Positions 49,966-58,682 are shown, numbered from the stretch's first letter. The stretch: 64,000 nt of DNA from Nocardia uniformis NBRC 13702 (GCF_001613345.1 NZ_BDCE01000077.1:1-64000), one strand, 5' to 3'. The notes: generated by a model from the sequence alone, not told the origin. Translations and numbers: made by a program.

Positions 49966-51138
49966 TCAGTAGGACGCGGGCAGCTTCAAGCTGGTCTGCG
50001 CGACGAAGTTGAGCACCATTTCCCGGCTGACCGGCGCGGTCTTGAGCATGCGCGCGTTGAACCAGAGTTCGGCGAGGCCGTATTCGTTGGAAAGGCCGTT
50101 GCCGCCGTGGGTTTGGATGGATTGGTCGAGTGCTTTCAGCGAGGCGTCGGCGGCGGCGAACTTGGCGATATTCGCCGCTTCCGCGGCGGGTTCGCCCGCA
50201 TCGAAGAGTTCAGCGGCGCGGTAGGTGGCCAACCGGGCCAGTTCGACCGCAATGTGCGATTCGGCCAGGGGATGCGAAACGCCTTGGTGCGCACCGATTG
50301 GCGTAGACCACACCTTCCGGTCCCGGGCGTAGTCGACCGCCTTGGCGATGGCGAAGCGGCCGATGCCGTTACTGATGCCGGCGGCCAGAATGCGTTCCGG
50401 ATTCAGTCCGGCGAACACCTGCCGTAATCCGTTGCCCGCCATACCGATCAGTGCCTCCGCCCCGACCCGGACTTCATCCAGGAACACCGTGAACTGACCG
50501 TCCGGCGACACCACCGCGGTAGGCAGTGGTTGCAATGTCAGACCCGGCGAATCGGTCGGGACCACGAACATCGACAGCGGGGAGCGCGAGGTGCCCACGA
50601 AGTCCTGGTCACGCGCGATGATCAGGACCGCGTCGGCTTCATCGATGGCCGAAATGAAGTATTTGCCACCGGAGATCACCCACCCGTCACCATCGCGGCG
50701 AGCGGTGGTGCTCACATTGTGGCTGTTGGATCCCGCATCCGGCTCGGTGAGTCCGAACGCCATCTTCTTGCTGCCATCCGCGATGCCGGGCAGCCAGGAC
50801 GCCTTCAGCTGTTCCGAACCATGCGCCGCCAGGATCGAACCGCAGATGGCGGGTGAGATGACGGTCAGCAGCAGCGGAATCCCCTTGGCCGCAAGCTCTT
50901 CTATGACGATGAGCAGTTCGGTCATGCCCGCGCCGCCGCCGCCGTATTCTTCGGGCAGGTGCACGCCCAGCAGCCCGGCCTGGCCGAGATCGGCCCAGAG
51001 CTCGTCGACCTTCTCCCCCGCGCGCGAACGCTCCAGGAAGTAGTGCTGGCCGTACTTTCCGGCGATCTTGCCTGCACTCTCGCGCAGCATTTTGTGCTCA
51101 TCGGTGTCGACGATGAAGGCGGACAAGAGAATTCTCAC
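49966..51138 (-). CDS. Acyl-CoA dehydrogenase
   Basis: A 390-residue acyl-CoA dehydrogenase: LPEEYGGGGAGMTELLIVIEELA, KMAFGLTEPDAGSNSHNV, VISGGKYFISAIDEADAV, and the C-terminal IQTHGGNGLSNEYGLAELWFNARMLKTAPVSREMVLNFV. The usual EGTNEIQ catalytic-base motif is replaced by APVSREMVLN, found in a separate actinobacterial subgroup; the base may sit elsewhere. GTG 51138 overlaps the enoyl-CoA hydratase stop (GTGA), so translation is coupled. Confidence 0.85.
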   Translation of the reverse strand: MRILLSAFIVDTDEHKMLRESAGKIAGKYGQHYFLERSRAGEKVDELWADLGQAGLLGVHLPEEYGGGGAGMTELLIVIEELAAKGIPLLLTVISPAICGSILAAHGSEQLKASWLPGIADGSKKMAFGLTEPDAGSNSHNVSTTARRDGDGWVISGGKYFISAIDEADAVLIIARDQDFVGTSRSPLSMFVVPTDSPGLTLQPLPTAVVSPDGQFTVFLDEVRVGAEALIGMAGNGLRQVFAGLNPERILAAGISNGIGRFAIAKAVDYARDRKVWSTPIGAHQGVSHPLAESHIAVELARLATYRAAELFDAGEPAAEAANIAKFAAADASLKALDQSIQTHGGNGLSNEYGLAELWFNARMLKTAPVSREMVLNFVAQTSLKLPASY

Positions 51139-51911
51139 TTTCCGGTGAAGGTCGGCGACTGCTTGCCGAGGAAGCTGTCGATGGCCGCCGGGGCGTCGGC
51201 GGTGCGGGCGATACGTCGCAATGCCGCGGTCTCTTCCGACAGCGCCTGGTCGACGGTGGTGGTCCAGGAGTTGTGCAGCAGCCGACGCATTTCGCCGTAG
51301 CTGCGGGTGGCCCCGGCGGCGAGCTTGCGCACCACCGCCTCCGCCTCGGTCCGCAGGTGCTCGGCGGGCACGACGCGATTGATCAGACCCCAGTCGGCGG
51401 CGGTGTCCGCGTCGATGACACGGTCCTCGAACAGCATCTCGGCCGCCCGGCGGATACCGATGAATTTCGGGAGATACCAAGTGTTTCCGGAGTCGGCGGT
51501 AATCCCGATACGACCGAAACCGGTGGCGAATTTCGTCCCGGCGGCAGCCAGGGTGATATCGGCGGGATACAGCAGACCCAATGCGCCACCCGCACAGGCT
51601 CCGTGCACCGCGGTGACGATCGGCGCGTCGATGCGGACCAGGATCCGGATGGCATCGTGCATGAGCAGCGCCATCCGGGTGAGAGTGTCCGGCAGGTCCG
51701 CCACCCCGTCGGCGAACGCGCCGATATCCCCGCCGACGCTGAATACCGGCCCGTTCCCGGTGATCAGCACCGCTCGCAGGCTGTCATCGTCGGCGATGGT
51801 CGTCGCGACCTCCAACAGCGCCGCACCCATGTCCTTGTTCATGGCATTGCGGGCTTGCGGACGGTCCAGTCGAACGAACCCGATCCCGTCCTCGACGTCG
51901 TAGGCGATCAC
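51135..51911 (-). CDS. Enoyl-CoA hydratase/isomerase
   Basis: A 258-residue crotonase-fold enzyme: IGFVRLDRPQARNAMNKDMG, the oxyanion pair GPVFSVGGDIGAFADG and CAGGALGLLYPADITLA, then AAEMLFEDRVIDADTAADWGLINRVV. Crotonases with this layout hydrate or isomerise enoyl-CoA. GGAGG lies 9 bases before GTG 51911, which fixes the start. It is the first gene of the minus-strand operon and is divergent from the MaoC-like gene; the shared palindrome is 22 bases upstream. Confidence 0.9.
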   Translation of the reverse strand: MIAYDVEDGIGFVRLDRPQARNAMNKDMGAALLEVATTIADDDSLRAVLITGNGPVFSVGGDIGAFADGVADLPDTLTRMALLMHDAIRILVRIDAPIVTAVHGACAGGALGLLYPADITLAAAGTKFATGFGRIGITADSGNTWYLPKFIGIRRAAEMLFEDRVIDADTAADWGLINRVVPAEHLRTEAEAVVRKLAAGATRSYGEMRRLLHNSWTTTVDQALSEETAALRRIARTADAPAAIDSFLGKQSPTFTGK

Positions 51912-51932
51912 CCTCACTACCTCCAGCTCGAA

Positions 51933-51948
51933 TCTAATGTAAATTAAA
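51933..51948. promoter_or_regulatory. AT-rich palindrome TCTAATGTAAATTAAA, operator (same family as 46491)
   Basis: Reverse complement TTTAATTTACATTAGA fits TTTAATNTANATTANA, the pattern shared with 46491-46506. It lies between the divergent enoyl-CoA hydratase and MaoC-like hydratase genes. Confidence 0.75.
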
Positions 51949-52034
51949 TTAAGTACACGGGTCAAGGTGTCGAGCCAAGATGGGATCGGCGGCCGTGACC
52001 GCACGCGATGCCGACGAGAGGATCGGGAGACCCG

Positions 52035-52901
52035 ATGAGCGGACTGGAGCGTTACCTGACGGATTGGCACCCGGAGCCCGTCATCGAGCATGACGAGATG
52101 TCCACCCGCGAGCCCGCGCGCTTCGCCGCACTGCTGAACCAGCCCACGGCACCCGCCGCGGGGTCCCCGCTCCCCCTGCTGTGGCACTGGTTCCACTTCC
52201 TGGACTGGCCAGCGCAACACGACATCGGCGAGGACGGACATCCCGCGAATCACGGCTTCCTGCCGCCGATTCCGGACCGGCGGCGGATGTTCGCGGGTGG
52301 CCGCGTCGAGATCACCCGCCCACTCGATATCGGGCAACCAGCCGATCGAACCTCGCGGGTGTCCGACATCGCTGTGAAGCAAGGGAAAACCGGTGAGCTG
52401 GCCCTCATTACGGTCCGCACCGAATATCGGCAAGCAGGCACGCTGCGCCTGACCGAGGAGCAAGACCTCGTCTATCGCAGCGGCGCGGGCACACACCGTG
52501 AATTCCCCATGGTCCGCCCGGAACCGCGACCATCCACCGCGGCATGGCAATCGGAACCCCAGCTGTCCACCAGCCTGCTGTTCCGCTTCAGCGCTCTCAC
52601 CGCCAATGCCCATCGTATCCATTACGACGAGCCGTACACCCGTGAGACGGAGGGCTTTCCCGCGCTCGTGGTCCACGGGCCCCTGCTGGTCCTGCTCCTG
52701 CTCGAACTCGCACGCGCGCACCAGCGGGGGCGACAGGTCGAATCGATCGTCTACCGGCTGCAACATCCGGTGTTTCTCGGCAACCGTGTGCTGCTGTCCG
52801 GCGATATGACAGGGCCTGCCACCGCCACGCTGACCGCCACCGCGGCGGCCGACACTCGCAATGCCGTTGCCGACATACGATTCGCCGAAGATCCGGCCTG
52901 A
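52035..52901 (+). CDS. MaoC/HTD2-like dehydratase (mesaconyl-CoA hydratase-type)
   Basis: A 288-residue double hot-dog protein. The N-terminal half (ERYLTDWHPEPVIEHDEMSTREPARFAALLN and LWHWFHFLDWPAQHDIGEDGHP) is the FAS1-dehydratase-like part; the C-terminal half holds the hydratase helix SALTANAHRIHYDEPYTRETEGFPALVVHGPLL with the active-site Asn/His/Asp region. The family hydrates mesaconyl-C4-CoA or acts as a 3-hydroxyacyl dehydratase. GGGAGA precedes ATG 52035. It stands alone on the plus strand but shares the operator with the neighbouring operon. Confidence 0.85.
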   Translation: MSGLERYLTDWHPEPVIEHDEMSTREPARFAALLNQPTAPAAGSPLPLLWHWFHFLDWPAQHDIGEDGHPANHGFLPPIPDRRRMFAGGRVEITRPLDIGQPADRTSRVSDIAVKQGKTGELALITVRTEYRQAGTLRLTEEQDLVYRSGAGTHREFPMVRPEPRPSTAAWQSEPQLSTSLLFRFSALTANAHRIHYDEPYTRETEGFPALVVHGPLLVLLLLELARAHQRGRQVESIVYRLQHPVFLGNRVLLSGDMTGPATATLTATAAADTRNAVADIRFAEDPA

Positions 52902-52932
52902 CTACTCAAGCGCCTGACCGAAGGTTCTCCTC

Positions 52933-52958
52933 GTCATTCCGGCGCATGCCGGGATGAC
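52933..52958. repeat. GTCATTCCGGC inverted repeat, copy 3, terminator-like
   Basis: GTCATTCCGGC / GCCGGGATGAC with a 4-base loop (one mismatch), between the convergent stops at 52901 and 52987. It shares its sequence with copies 1 and 2 and may act as a terminator here. Confidence 0.65.
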
Positions 52959-52986
52959 AAGCGGAACGTCTGTCCAGCCGACCAGG

Positions 52987-54180
52987 TCAGCCGAGTTCGC
53001 GACCGAGGATGGCAACGAAGGAGACGCAGGCCCCGGGGCGGCCACCCAGATTATGGGTGAGCGCCGTGCGCGGCCCGGATAACTGGCGGGCTCCGGCCGC
53101 GCCGCGGAATTGCAGCCAGCACTCGTAGAGCATGCGCAGGCCGCTGGCGCCGACCGGGTGGCCGAAGGATTTGAGGCCGCCGTCGGGGTTGACCGGTAGG
53201 CGGCCTGCTAGGTCGAAATCGCCTGCGAGGCTGTTTTTCCAGGCATGACCGGGGTCTGCGAAACCCAGGTCTTCCATCAGGACGAGCTCGGTGGGGGTGA
53301 AGCAGTCGTGGACTTCGGCGAAGGAGATGTCGCGGCGGGGGTCGGTGATACCGGCCTGGGCGTAGGCGTCTTTCGCCGCCGCGACAACTTCGGGGAAGGT
53401 CGTGAAGTCGTAGTCGGGGTCTACCGCGCCGAGTCCCGCACCGGCGGTGAGAGATAGGCCCTTGACGTACAGCGGCGTGTCGGTGTAGTTCAGGGCATCT
53501 TCGGCGCGGACGAGCACCGCGCAGGCGGCACCGTCGGAGACCCCGGAGCAGTCGAAGACCCCCAGACGACCGGCCACGAGCGGGGCGCGGGCAATCTTGT
53601 CCTTGGGGATTTCGGAGCGGAACTGGGCCTTCGGGTTTCGGGCTCCGTTGTAATGGTTCTTCCACGCGACATGGGTCATCGCGTCACGCATTGCCGCCGG
53701 GTCGACGCCGTATTTCGCGCAGTAGGCCGGGTCGAGCAGCGAGAAGGCCGCGGGTGCGGTGAACGACAGTTCCGACGCGGTGCCGTCGCTGGGCGGGTCG
53801 CCACGCAGCAGGCCGGAGAAGCCGGAGTCCTTCAGCTTTTCGACTCCGATGGCAACCACCCGGTCGTAGGCGCCGGAGGCGACCGCGTAACATGCGTTGC
53901 GGAACGCTTCCGCTCCACTGGCGCAGTAGTTTTCGACACGGGACACCGGAATATTGGTGAGGCCGAGCGGCTTGCTGACGGTCAGGCCGCTCTGGCCGGT
54001 GCCGAGGGTGCCGAGCCAGTAGGCGTCGATATCGTCGCGGTCCAGCCGAGGGCTGTCGTCGAAGCAGTCGGCCATGGCGTCGACGAGCAGATCGTCGGCG
54101 GAGCTGTCCCAGCGTTCGCCGAAGCGGGTGCAGCCCATGCCGACAATGGCGACCTTGTCGCGGATTCCATTGCTGCTCAT
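52987..54180 (-). CDS. SCP2-type thiolase
   Basis: A 397-residue thiolase of the SCP-x/acetyl-CoA acetyltransferase type. The nucleophilic Cys86 is in NYCASGAE; HDCFTPTE and GHPVGASG provide the further active-site Cys/His. It cleaves a 3-ketoacyl-CoA thiolytically to acetyl-CoA and a shortened acyl-CoA. ATG 54180 overlaps the stop of the upstream fusion gene (ATGA), so the two proteins are probably made in equal amounts and may form a complex, as with thiolase-DUF35 pairs of steroid catabolism. Confidence 0.92.
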   Translation of the reverse strand: MSSNGIRDKVAIVGMGCTRFGERWDSSADDLLVDAMADCFDDSPRLDRDDIDAYWLGTLGTGQSGLTVSKPLGLTNIPVSRVENYCASGAEAFRNACYAVASGAYDRVVAIGVEKLKDSGFSGLLRGDPPSDGTASELSFTAPAAFSLLDPAYCAKYGVDPAAMRDAMTHVAWKNHYNGARNPKAQFRSEIPKDKIARAPLVAGRLGVFDCSGVSDGAACAVLVRAEDALNYTDTPLYVKGLSLTAGAGLGAVDPDYDFTTFPEVVAAAKDAYAQAGITDPRRDISFAEVHDCFTPTELVLMEDLGFADPGHAWKNSLAGDFDLAGRLPVNPDGGLKSFGHPVGASGLRMLYECWLQFRGAAGARQLSGPRTALTHNLGGRPGACVSFVAILGRELG

Positions 54181-55538
54181 ATCAGTCGCGCTTTCCAGAA
54201 GTAGTTGTGCACTCCCCCGGCGCTGTGCAAACGACGGAACGTGGTCTCCACTCGGGCACCGACGCTCAGTCGGTCCGCGACGCCATCGGCCACTTCCAGG
54301 GTGTAGCGACCGTCCTCGTCGAAGTCGACGACGGCCTCCACGACCGGGGGTGCGAGCGAGAATGCCAGGCGGTCCACCGTGAAGGTGGTGACGGTGGCTG
54401 GTCGATGGGCCATCGAAACGTCGGCCATGGCGTCGATCGCGCCGCACCGCTTACAGATGCGGGCGGGTGGCAGGTGCACCAATCGGCAGGTGGTGCAGCG
54501 ACTTCCGGTGAGGGCGTACTTCCAGCGGACCGCGCGGGCCGACGGTGGTGCGGCGACGCGGTCGGGTTCGGGCCGCCGGGGCGGTTCGCGGTCGAGGATG
54601 CCGCGCCAGCCGAGGTAGGTCGCGTAGGACACCGGCCGTCCGGACGAGAGCTGCGTGGATACCGGAATCGGTTGTCTGCCTCGAGTAATTCGCTCGGTAG
54701 CGCGCAGGATGAGCGCATCGCAGCCGTCGGCCGCCGACACCAACAGCACCGTCTCACCGGGTTCGGCGATATCCAGGACCGCGGCCAAGGCGAGGCCGAT
54801 ATCGGCGGCACCCACGTGACCGATCGGAGCATTCCGGGTACTCAGCTTTCCGGTCAACCCATGGGCCGCGCGTTTGGCCGCGGTTACGTTGGGCGACACC
54901 ACTACGACGTGGTCGGGCTCGCCTATTCCGGCTTCCGTCAACACCGCGTCCACGGCGCGGTCGATGAGCGGCTGGTACCGCTCGACGCCGAAGCGCTCCT
55001 CCCACTGCGTTCCGCTCACCGCGTGCGGCTCGCGCCAGCGGTCGAGAAACTCGGCGGTGACCGAGGATTCGGCGATCACCTCCGCGATCGGGTCGGGGCC
55101 GAACAGGAATGCGGCGGCACCGTCCCCGCCGCCGCGTTCGTCCGCCGATCCGGGACGGCCCACGCGCACATCGGCCAGCACCGCCAGCCCACCACCGGCC
55201 GCGGCGGCGCGCAGGGCTGCCACACCGCCGCGGGCCGAGCCGACCATGTCGACGGCGAATACCGCTTCCGGAAGGCTCAGTGCCGCGTGGATTGCCGTCG
55301 CATTGGTCTTGTCCGCATATGCGGGTGTGGTCGTCGCGAAGTACAGCGAATCAACGGTGCCGGAAGCCATCGCTACTGCGGCGGCGGCCACTCCCATGGT
55401 GGTGCTGTCCTCGTCGAAAGACGCGACGACACGAGATCCTTTGCCCGCATTGGCGCCCAGCGTGGTACCGATATCGGCGAGCTGCACTCGATGCGCGGGC
55501 AGATACGTGCCGTAGGCGGCGATTCCGTAGCCCGTCAC
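54177..55538 (-). CDS. Thiolase-fold (HMG-CoA synthase/KAS III-like) protein fused to DUF35 OB/Zn-ribbon
   Basis: A 453-residue two-domain protein. Residues 1-310 have the thiolase fold of HMG-CoA synthase and KAS III (GYGIAAYGTYLPAHRV, ADKTNATAIHAAL, VLLVSAADGCDALIL). At the position of the catalytic Cys (CYGG in active members) the sequence is VGSARGGVAAL, with Ala102, so it is probably catalytically inert. Residues about 330-453 are a DUF35 domain: zinc ribbon CTTC...CKRC followed by an OB strand set. DUF35 partners stabilise or activate thiolases. It is translationally coupled on both sides (GTGA, ATGA), suggesting a regulatory or scaffolding partner of the neighbouring thiolases. Confidence 0.8.
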   Translation of the reverse strand: MTGYGIAAYGTYLPAHRVQLADIGTTLGANAGKGSRVVASFDEDSTTMGVAAAAVAMASGTVDSLYFATTTPAYADKTNATAIHAALSLPEAVFAVDMVGSARGGVAALRAAAAGGGLAVLADVRVGRPGSADERGGGDGAAAFLFGPDPIAEVIAESSVTAEFLDRWREPHAVSGTQWEERFGVERYQPLIDRAVDAVLTEAGIGEPDHVVVVSPNVTAAKRAAHGLTGKLSTRNAPIGHVGAADIGLALAAVLDIAEPGETVLLVSAADGCDALILRATERITRGRQPIPVSTQLSSGRPVSYATYLGWRGILDREPPRRPEPDRVAAPPSARAVRWKYALTGSRCTTCRLVHLPPARICKRCGAIDAMADVSMAHRPATVTTFTVDRLAFSLAPPVVEAVVDFDEDGRYTLEVADGVADRLSVGARVETTFRRLHSAGGVHNYFWKARLI

Positions 55539-56731
55539 GGCGCCTCGAACAGCGCCGCCATGCCCTGGCCGCCGCCGATGCACATCGATTCGAGCGCGTA
55601 ACGCCCACCGCGCCTGCGCAATTCGTGCAGCATGGTGGTGAGGATGCGGACGCCGGTCGCAGCGATGGGGTGGCCCAGCGAGATACCGGAGCCGTTCACA
55701 TTCAGCCGGTCGATATCGTCGAAACCCCAGCCCTTCATGACGGCCAGGACCTGTACCGCGAAGGCCTCGTTCAGCTCGACCAGGTCGATGTCGTCGAAGG
55801 AATGTCCGGTGCGTTGGAAGAGCCGTTCGACCGCGGGGACCGGACCGATCCCCATTTCGGACGGTTCACACCCTGACGCGGCCCAGCCGAGCAGATACCC
55901 GAGCGGCTCCAGGCCGAGTTCGGCAAGTTTGTCCTCCGCGACCACCAGGCAGGCCGCAGCGGCGTCGTTCTGCTGGCTGGAATTGCCCGCGGTGACGGTG
56001 CCGTTCGGCATGATCGTGCGTAGGCGGGCAAGAATCTCGACCGTCGAATCGGCGCGCACACCCTCATCTCTGCCGAATTCGATCGGCGCGCCCTTGCGCT
56101 GCGGTACGGACACCGGCACCACCTCTTCGGTGAACTTCCCGGAATCCCATGCGGCCGTGGCACGCTGGTGGCTACGGACCGCGAACTCGTCGGCCGCCGC
56201 CCGGCTGATGCCGTACCGCCCCGCCAGATTCTCGGCGGTCTCGATCATGCCGCTGATCTTCCCGAACCGGTCCTCCGGCTGGGATCGTTCACGGCCGCGG
56301 TCGAGCCGGTCATAGAAGGTGGTATTGCCCGCGCGGGCTCCCCAGCGCATGTCCTGGGTGTAGTACTCGATATTGCTCATGCTTTCGACACCACCCGCGA
56401 GCACCACATCGGCGGCGCCGGTCTGCACCATCATCGCGGCGGTCACGACGGCTTGCAGCCCGCCACCGCACCGGCGGTCGATCTGAAAGCCGGGTACTTC
56501 GATGGGCAGACCGGCGGCGAGCGCTGCCCATCGGCCGATACACGGGGCCTCGGAATTGGTGTAGGACTGTGCGAACGCGACGTCGTCGATACGCGCCGGA
56601 TCGATGCCGGAGCGTTCCACCACCGCCCGAATGACGAGCGCCGCCAGTTGCTCCGCGGGGACCGGCCGCAGGGTGCCGCCGAATGTCCCGACCGGGGTCC
56701 GCAATGGGCTGACGATCGCTGCTCTCTTCAT
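55535..56731 (-). CDS. Thiolase (acetyl-CoA acetyltransferase type)
   Basis: A 398-residue thiolase: RTPVGTFGGTLRPVPAEQL, catalytic Cys88 in RRCGGGLQAV, MSNIEYYTQDMRWGARAG, NSSQQNDAAAACLV, VNGSGISLGHPIAATG (His), and MCIGGGQGMAALFE (second Cys). It performs thiolytic cleavage of a 3-ketoacyl-CoA. It overlaps the genes on both sides, in line with a coupled operon. Why the operon has two thiolases is unclear; different chain lengths are likely. Confidence 0.92.
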   Translation of the reverse strand: MKRAAIVSPLRTPVGTFGGTLRPVPAEQLAALVIRAVVERSGIDPARIDDVAFAQSYTNSEAPCIGRWAALAAGLPIEVPGFQIDRRCGGGLQAVVTAAMMVQTGAADVVLAGGVESMSNIEYYTQDMRWGARAGNTTFYDRLDRGRERSQPEDRFGKISGMIETAENLAGRYGISRAAADEFAVRSHQRATAAWDSGKFTEEVVPVSVPQRKGAPIEFGRDEGVRADSTVEILARLRTIMPNGTVTAGNSSQQNDAAAACLVVAEDKLAELGLEPLGYLLGWAASGCEPSEMGIGPVPAVERLFQRTGHSFDDIDLVELNEAFAVQVLAVMKGWGFDDIDRLNVNGSGISLGHPIAATGVRILTTMLHELRRRGGRYALESMCIGGGQGMAALFEAP

Positions 56732-57951
56732 CGGATCTCCCGGTCCTGTAATAGTTCTCGATGGTCGGGGTGCGCGATAGCCACCATGGCCCGCCGCCGC
56801 TCGGGCAGTGTCAGCCCGCGCAGGTCGGCAACGCCGAATTCGGTGACCACGACGCCCACGTCACTGCGTGCGGTGCTCACCGGCCCGGAAAGCCGATCGA
56901 CTATGCGACTGCGGGGCCCGGCGGTCGCTGGCAGGGCGATGATCGGGACTCCGCCTGCCGACCGCGCCGCGCCGCGCAGAAACTCCGCGCCCCCGCCGAC
57001 CGCGCCCACATAGCGGCCACCCGCGACCTCCGCGTTGACCTGACCGGTGAGGTCGACCTCTATCGCGGAGTTGATGGCGACGAACGCATGGTGTGCGGCG
57101 AGTCGTTCCGGGTCGTGGGTGTAGGTGATCGGCCGCAGCGATACGGCCGGATTGCCGTGCACATGATCGAACAGCCGTCGTGTACCGATCAGCACCGCGG
57201 CCACCGACACACCAGGATCGGTGCTCTTGCGTCGGTTGGTCACCACACCCTTGTCGATCAACTCGACGGCGGCGTCGGTGAGTATGCCGGAGTGAATTCC
57301 GAGATCGTTGTGGTCACCGAGCGCCCCCAGCACGGCCTCCGGCACCGATCCGATACCGAACTGCAGGGTCGCGCCATCGGGTACGAGCGCGGCGATGTGC
57401 CCACCGATCGCGGGCAGCTCCGATGCGTCCGGAGACGAAAAATTCTGTGCCACTGGGCGAGATGTGTGCACCATGAGGTCGATGCGGTCCGCGGTGAGAT
57501 ACCGCGCGCCCGGTGTCGCCGGTGCTTGATCATTGACCTCGGCAATGACCGTGCGCGCGGAATCCACGGCGCTGGTGAGATAGTCATCAGCCAGCGCAAT
57601 GCGGTAGCGGCCCTGCGCATCCGGTGGTGCGCACTGCACCAGCACCACGTCCGCGCGCGAAACGTACGCTGGCAGCGTCGAGTAGTGGCCCGGGTACACC
57701 TCGAGAACACCGGCAGCGACCAGCGCGCGATTGCTACCGGACCCGCAGTAGCCGATGAACCGGATGTGGTCGGCGTGCTCTGGTTTCACGGTGTCGGCCA
57801 CCGGAATTCCGAGGAAGCAGGTGACGTGGCCCAGCTCGGCTCGCTGCGCCAGTAGCCTCTCGACGAGTGGCGCCGGTTCCGCGCACGCCTGACCCCACAC
57901 CACGAAGTCCCCGGGGTGGATGAACTCGCGAAGGTCGATGTCCACCGCCAT
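56728..57951 (-). CDS. Acetyl-CoA hydrolase/transferase-family CoA-transferase
   Basis: A 407-residue class of 4-hydroxybutyrate/acetate CoA-transferases (Cat1/AarC-like). Markers: FLGIPVADTV, FGIGSVPEAVLGAL (CoA-contact Gly-rich loop), VAINSAIEVDLTGQVNAE with the catalytic Glu, VGAVGGGAEFLRGA, and VVTEFGVADLRGLTLPERRRAMVAIAHPDHRE. It moves CoA between acids, saving the ATP of a ligase. The ATG at 57951 is one base after the stop of the small upstream gene, and its stop overlaps the thiolase start. Confidence 0.9.
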   Translation of the reverse strand: MAVDIDLREFIHPGDFVVWGQACAEPAPLVERLLAQRAELGHVTCFLGIPVADTVKPEHADHIRFIGYCGSGSNRALVAAGVLEVYPGHYSTLPAYVSRADVVLVQCAPPDAQGRYRIALADDYLTSAVDSARTVIAEVNDQAPATPGARYLTADRIDLMVHTSRPVAQNFSSPDASELPAIGGHIAALVPDGATLQFGIGSVPEAVLGALGDHNDLGIHSGILTDAAVELIDKGVVTNRRKSTDPGVSVAAVLIGTRRLFDHVHGNPAVSLRPITYTHDPERLAAHHAFVAINSAIEVDLTGQVNAEVAGGRYVGAVGGGAEFLRGAARSAGGVPIIALPATAGPRSRIVDRLSGPVSTARSDVGVVVTEFGVADLRGLTLPERRRAMVAIAHPDHRELLQDREIR

Positions 57952-57952
57952 A

Positions 57953-58159
57953 TCAGTCCTCACGCCAGCGGTGCGCCGACGGATCGAGCAGCTGTTGCAG
58001 GTGTCGGTCCGGCAGCCACACCAGCGTCTCCAACTCCAGGGCATCCAGAAAGCGGACGCGGCCCGTCTTCAGATCCGTCAGGCGCAGCCGGGGTCCATTG
58101 CCCTCGTTATCGACATCGACTCGGACGAAGGCGAATTCACTGCTGATGACCTCTTCCAC
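57953..58159 (-). CDS. Small dioxygenase-associated protein
   Basis: A 68-residue acidic protein starting at GTG 58159 (GAGGTGG upstream; GTG 58168 also possible): EVISSEFAFVRVDVDNEGNGP, RLRLTDLKTGRVRFLDALELETLVW, PDRHLQQLLD. It resembles small proteins encoded beside actinobacterial Rieske dioxygenase subunits, sometimes named dihydrodiol dehydrogenase without evidence. It has no NAD-binding motif and is too small for that activity. It may be an accessory or scaffold subunit. Confidence 0.75.
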   Translation of the reverse strand: MEEVISSEFAFVRVDVDNEGNGPRLRLTDLKTGRVRFLDALELETLVWLPDRHLQQLLDPSAHRWRED

Positions 58160-58169
58160 GGTGACCACC

Positions 58170-58682
58170 TCAGATCAGGAATCCGAGGGTCGGGATGGCC
58201 TCGGCGTTGTTCACCAGCAGTACGGTTTTGGCCGCGAGCCTGATCTGGCCGTCCACCCGGCGCAGCCGGTAGTGGTAGCGGCCCGCCCAGGTCACCAACC
58301 CGCGCGGTTTCGACTCCAGGAGTATGAAATTGGCTCCGACGAGAGTGTCACCGTCTTCGGCGCCGAGCAGTTCGATATTCGAAACGGTGCGGCGAAGATT
58401 CGAGGGCGGCGACTGCGCGTAGCGTTTGCCGGTGCGCAGCTGTGCCACACGGGTGGCGATGCGACGGCGGTTGTCGTATAGCACCGATACCTTGTGCTCG
58501 GGGTCTGTCAGCGAGTCGCCGGTCGGAACCCAGTACAGCGCGTCGTCGGTCCACAACGCTTCCCACGCGTCGTAGTCGTGTTCGTCGGCGAAGCGGGCCT
58601 CACGGAACAGGAACTGTTCGACCTCGCGAATATCGAGTAGCGCAACCGATTCCATGACCGTCTCCGATCCCATGGTCGTCAT
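58170..58682 (-). CDS. Ring-hydroxylating dioxygenase, beta subunit
   Basis: A 170-residue protein of the SnoaL-like/NTF2 fold used by Rieske dioxygenase small subunits: EVEQFLFREARFADEHDYDAWEALWTDDALYWVPTGD, TRVAQLRTGKRYAQSPPSNLRR, NFILLESKPRG. It carries no iron; it supports the alpha subunit in an alpha3beta3 hexamer. Its start ATG shares a base with the alpha stop (TGATG). Confidence 0.9.
   Translation of the reverse strand: MTTMGSETVMESVALLDIREVEQFLFREARFADEHDYDAWEALWTDDALYWVPTGDSLTDPEHKVSVLYDNRRRIATRVAQLRTGKRYAQSPPSNLRRTVSNIELLGAEDGDTLVGANFILLESKPRGLVTWAGRYHYRLRRVDGQIRLAAKTVLLVNNAEAIPTLGFLI

Noticed and set aside
51912..52766. Upstream extension of the enoyl-CoA hydratase frame
   Set aside because: It runs antisense to the MaoC-like gene and across the divergent operator; GTG 51911 with GGAGG is the proper start.
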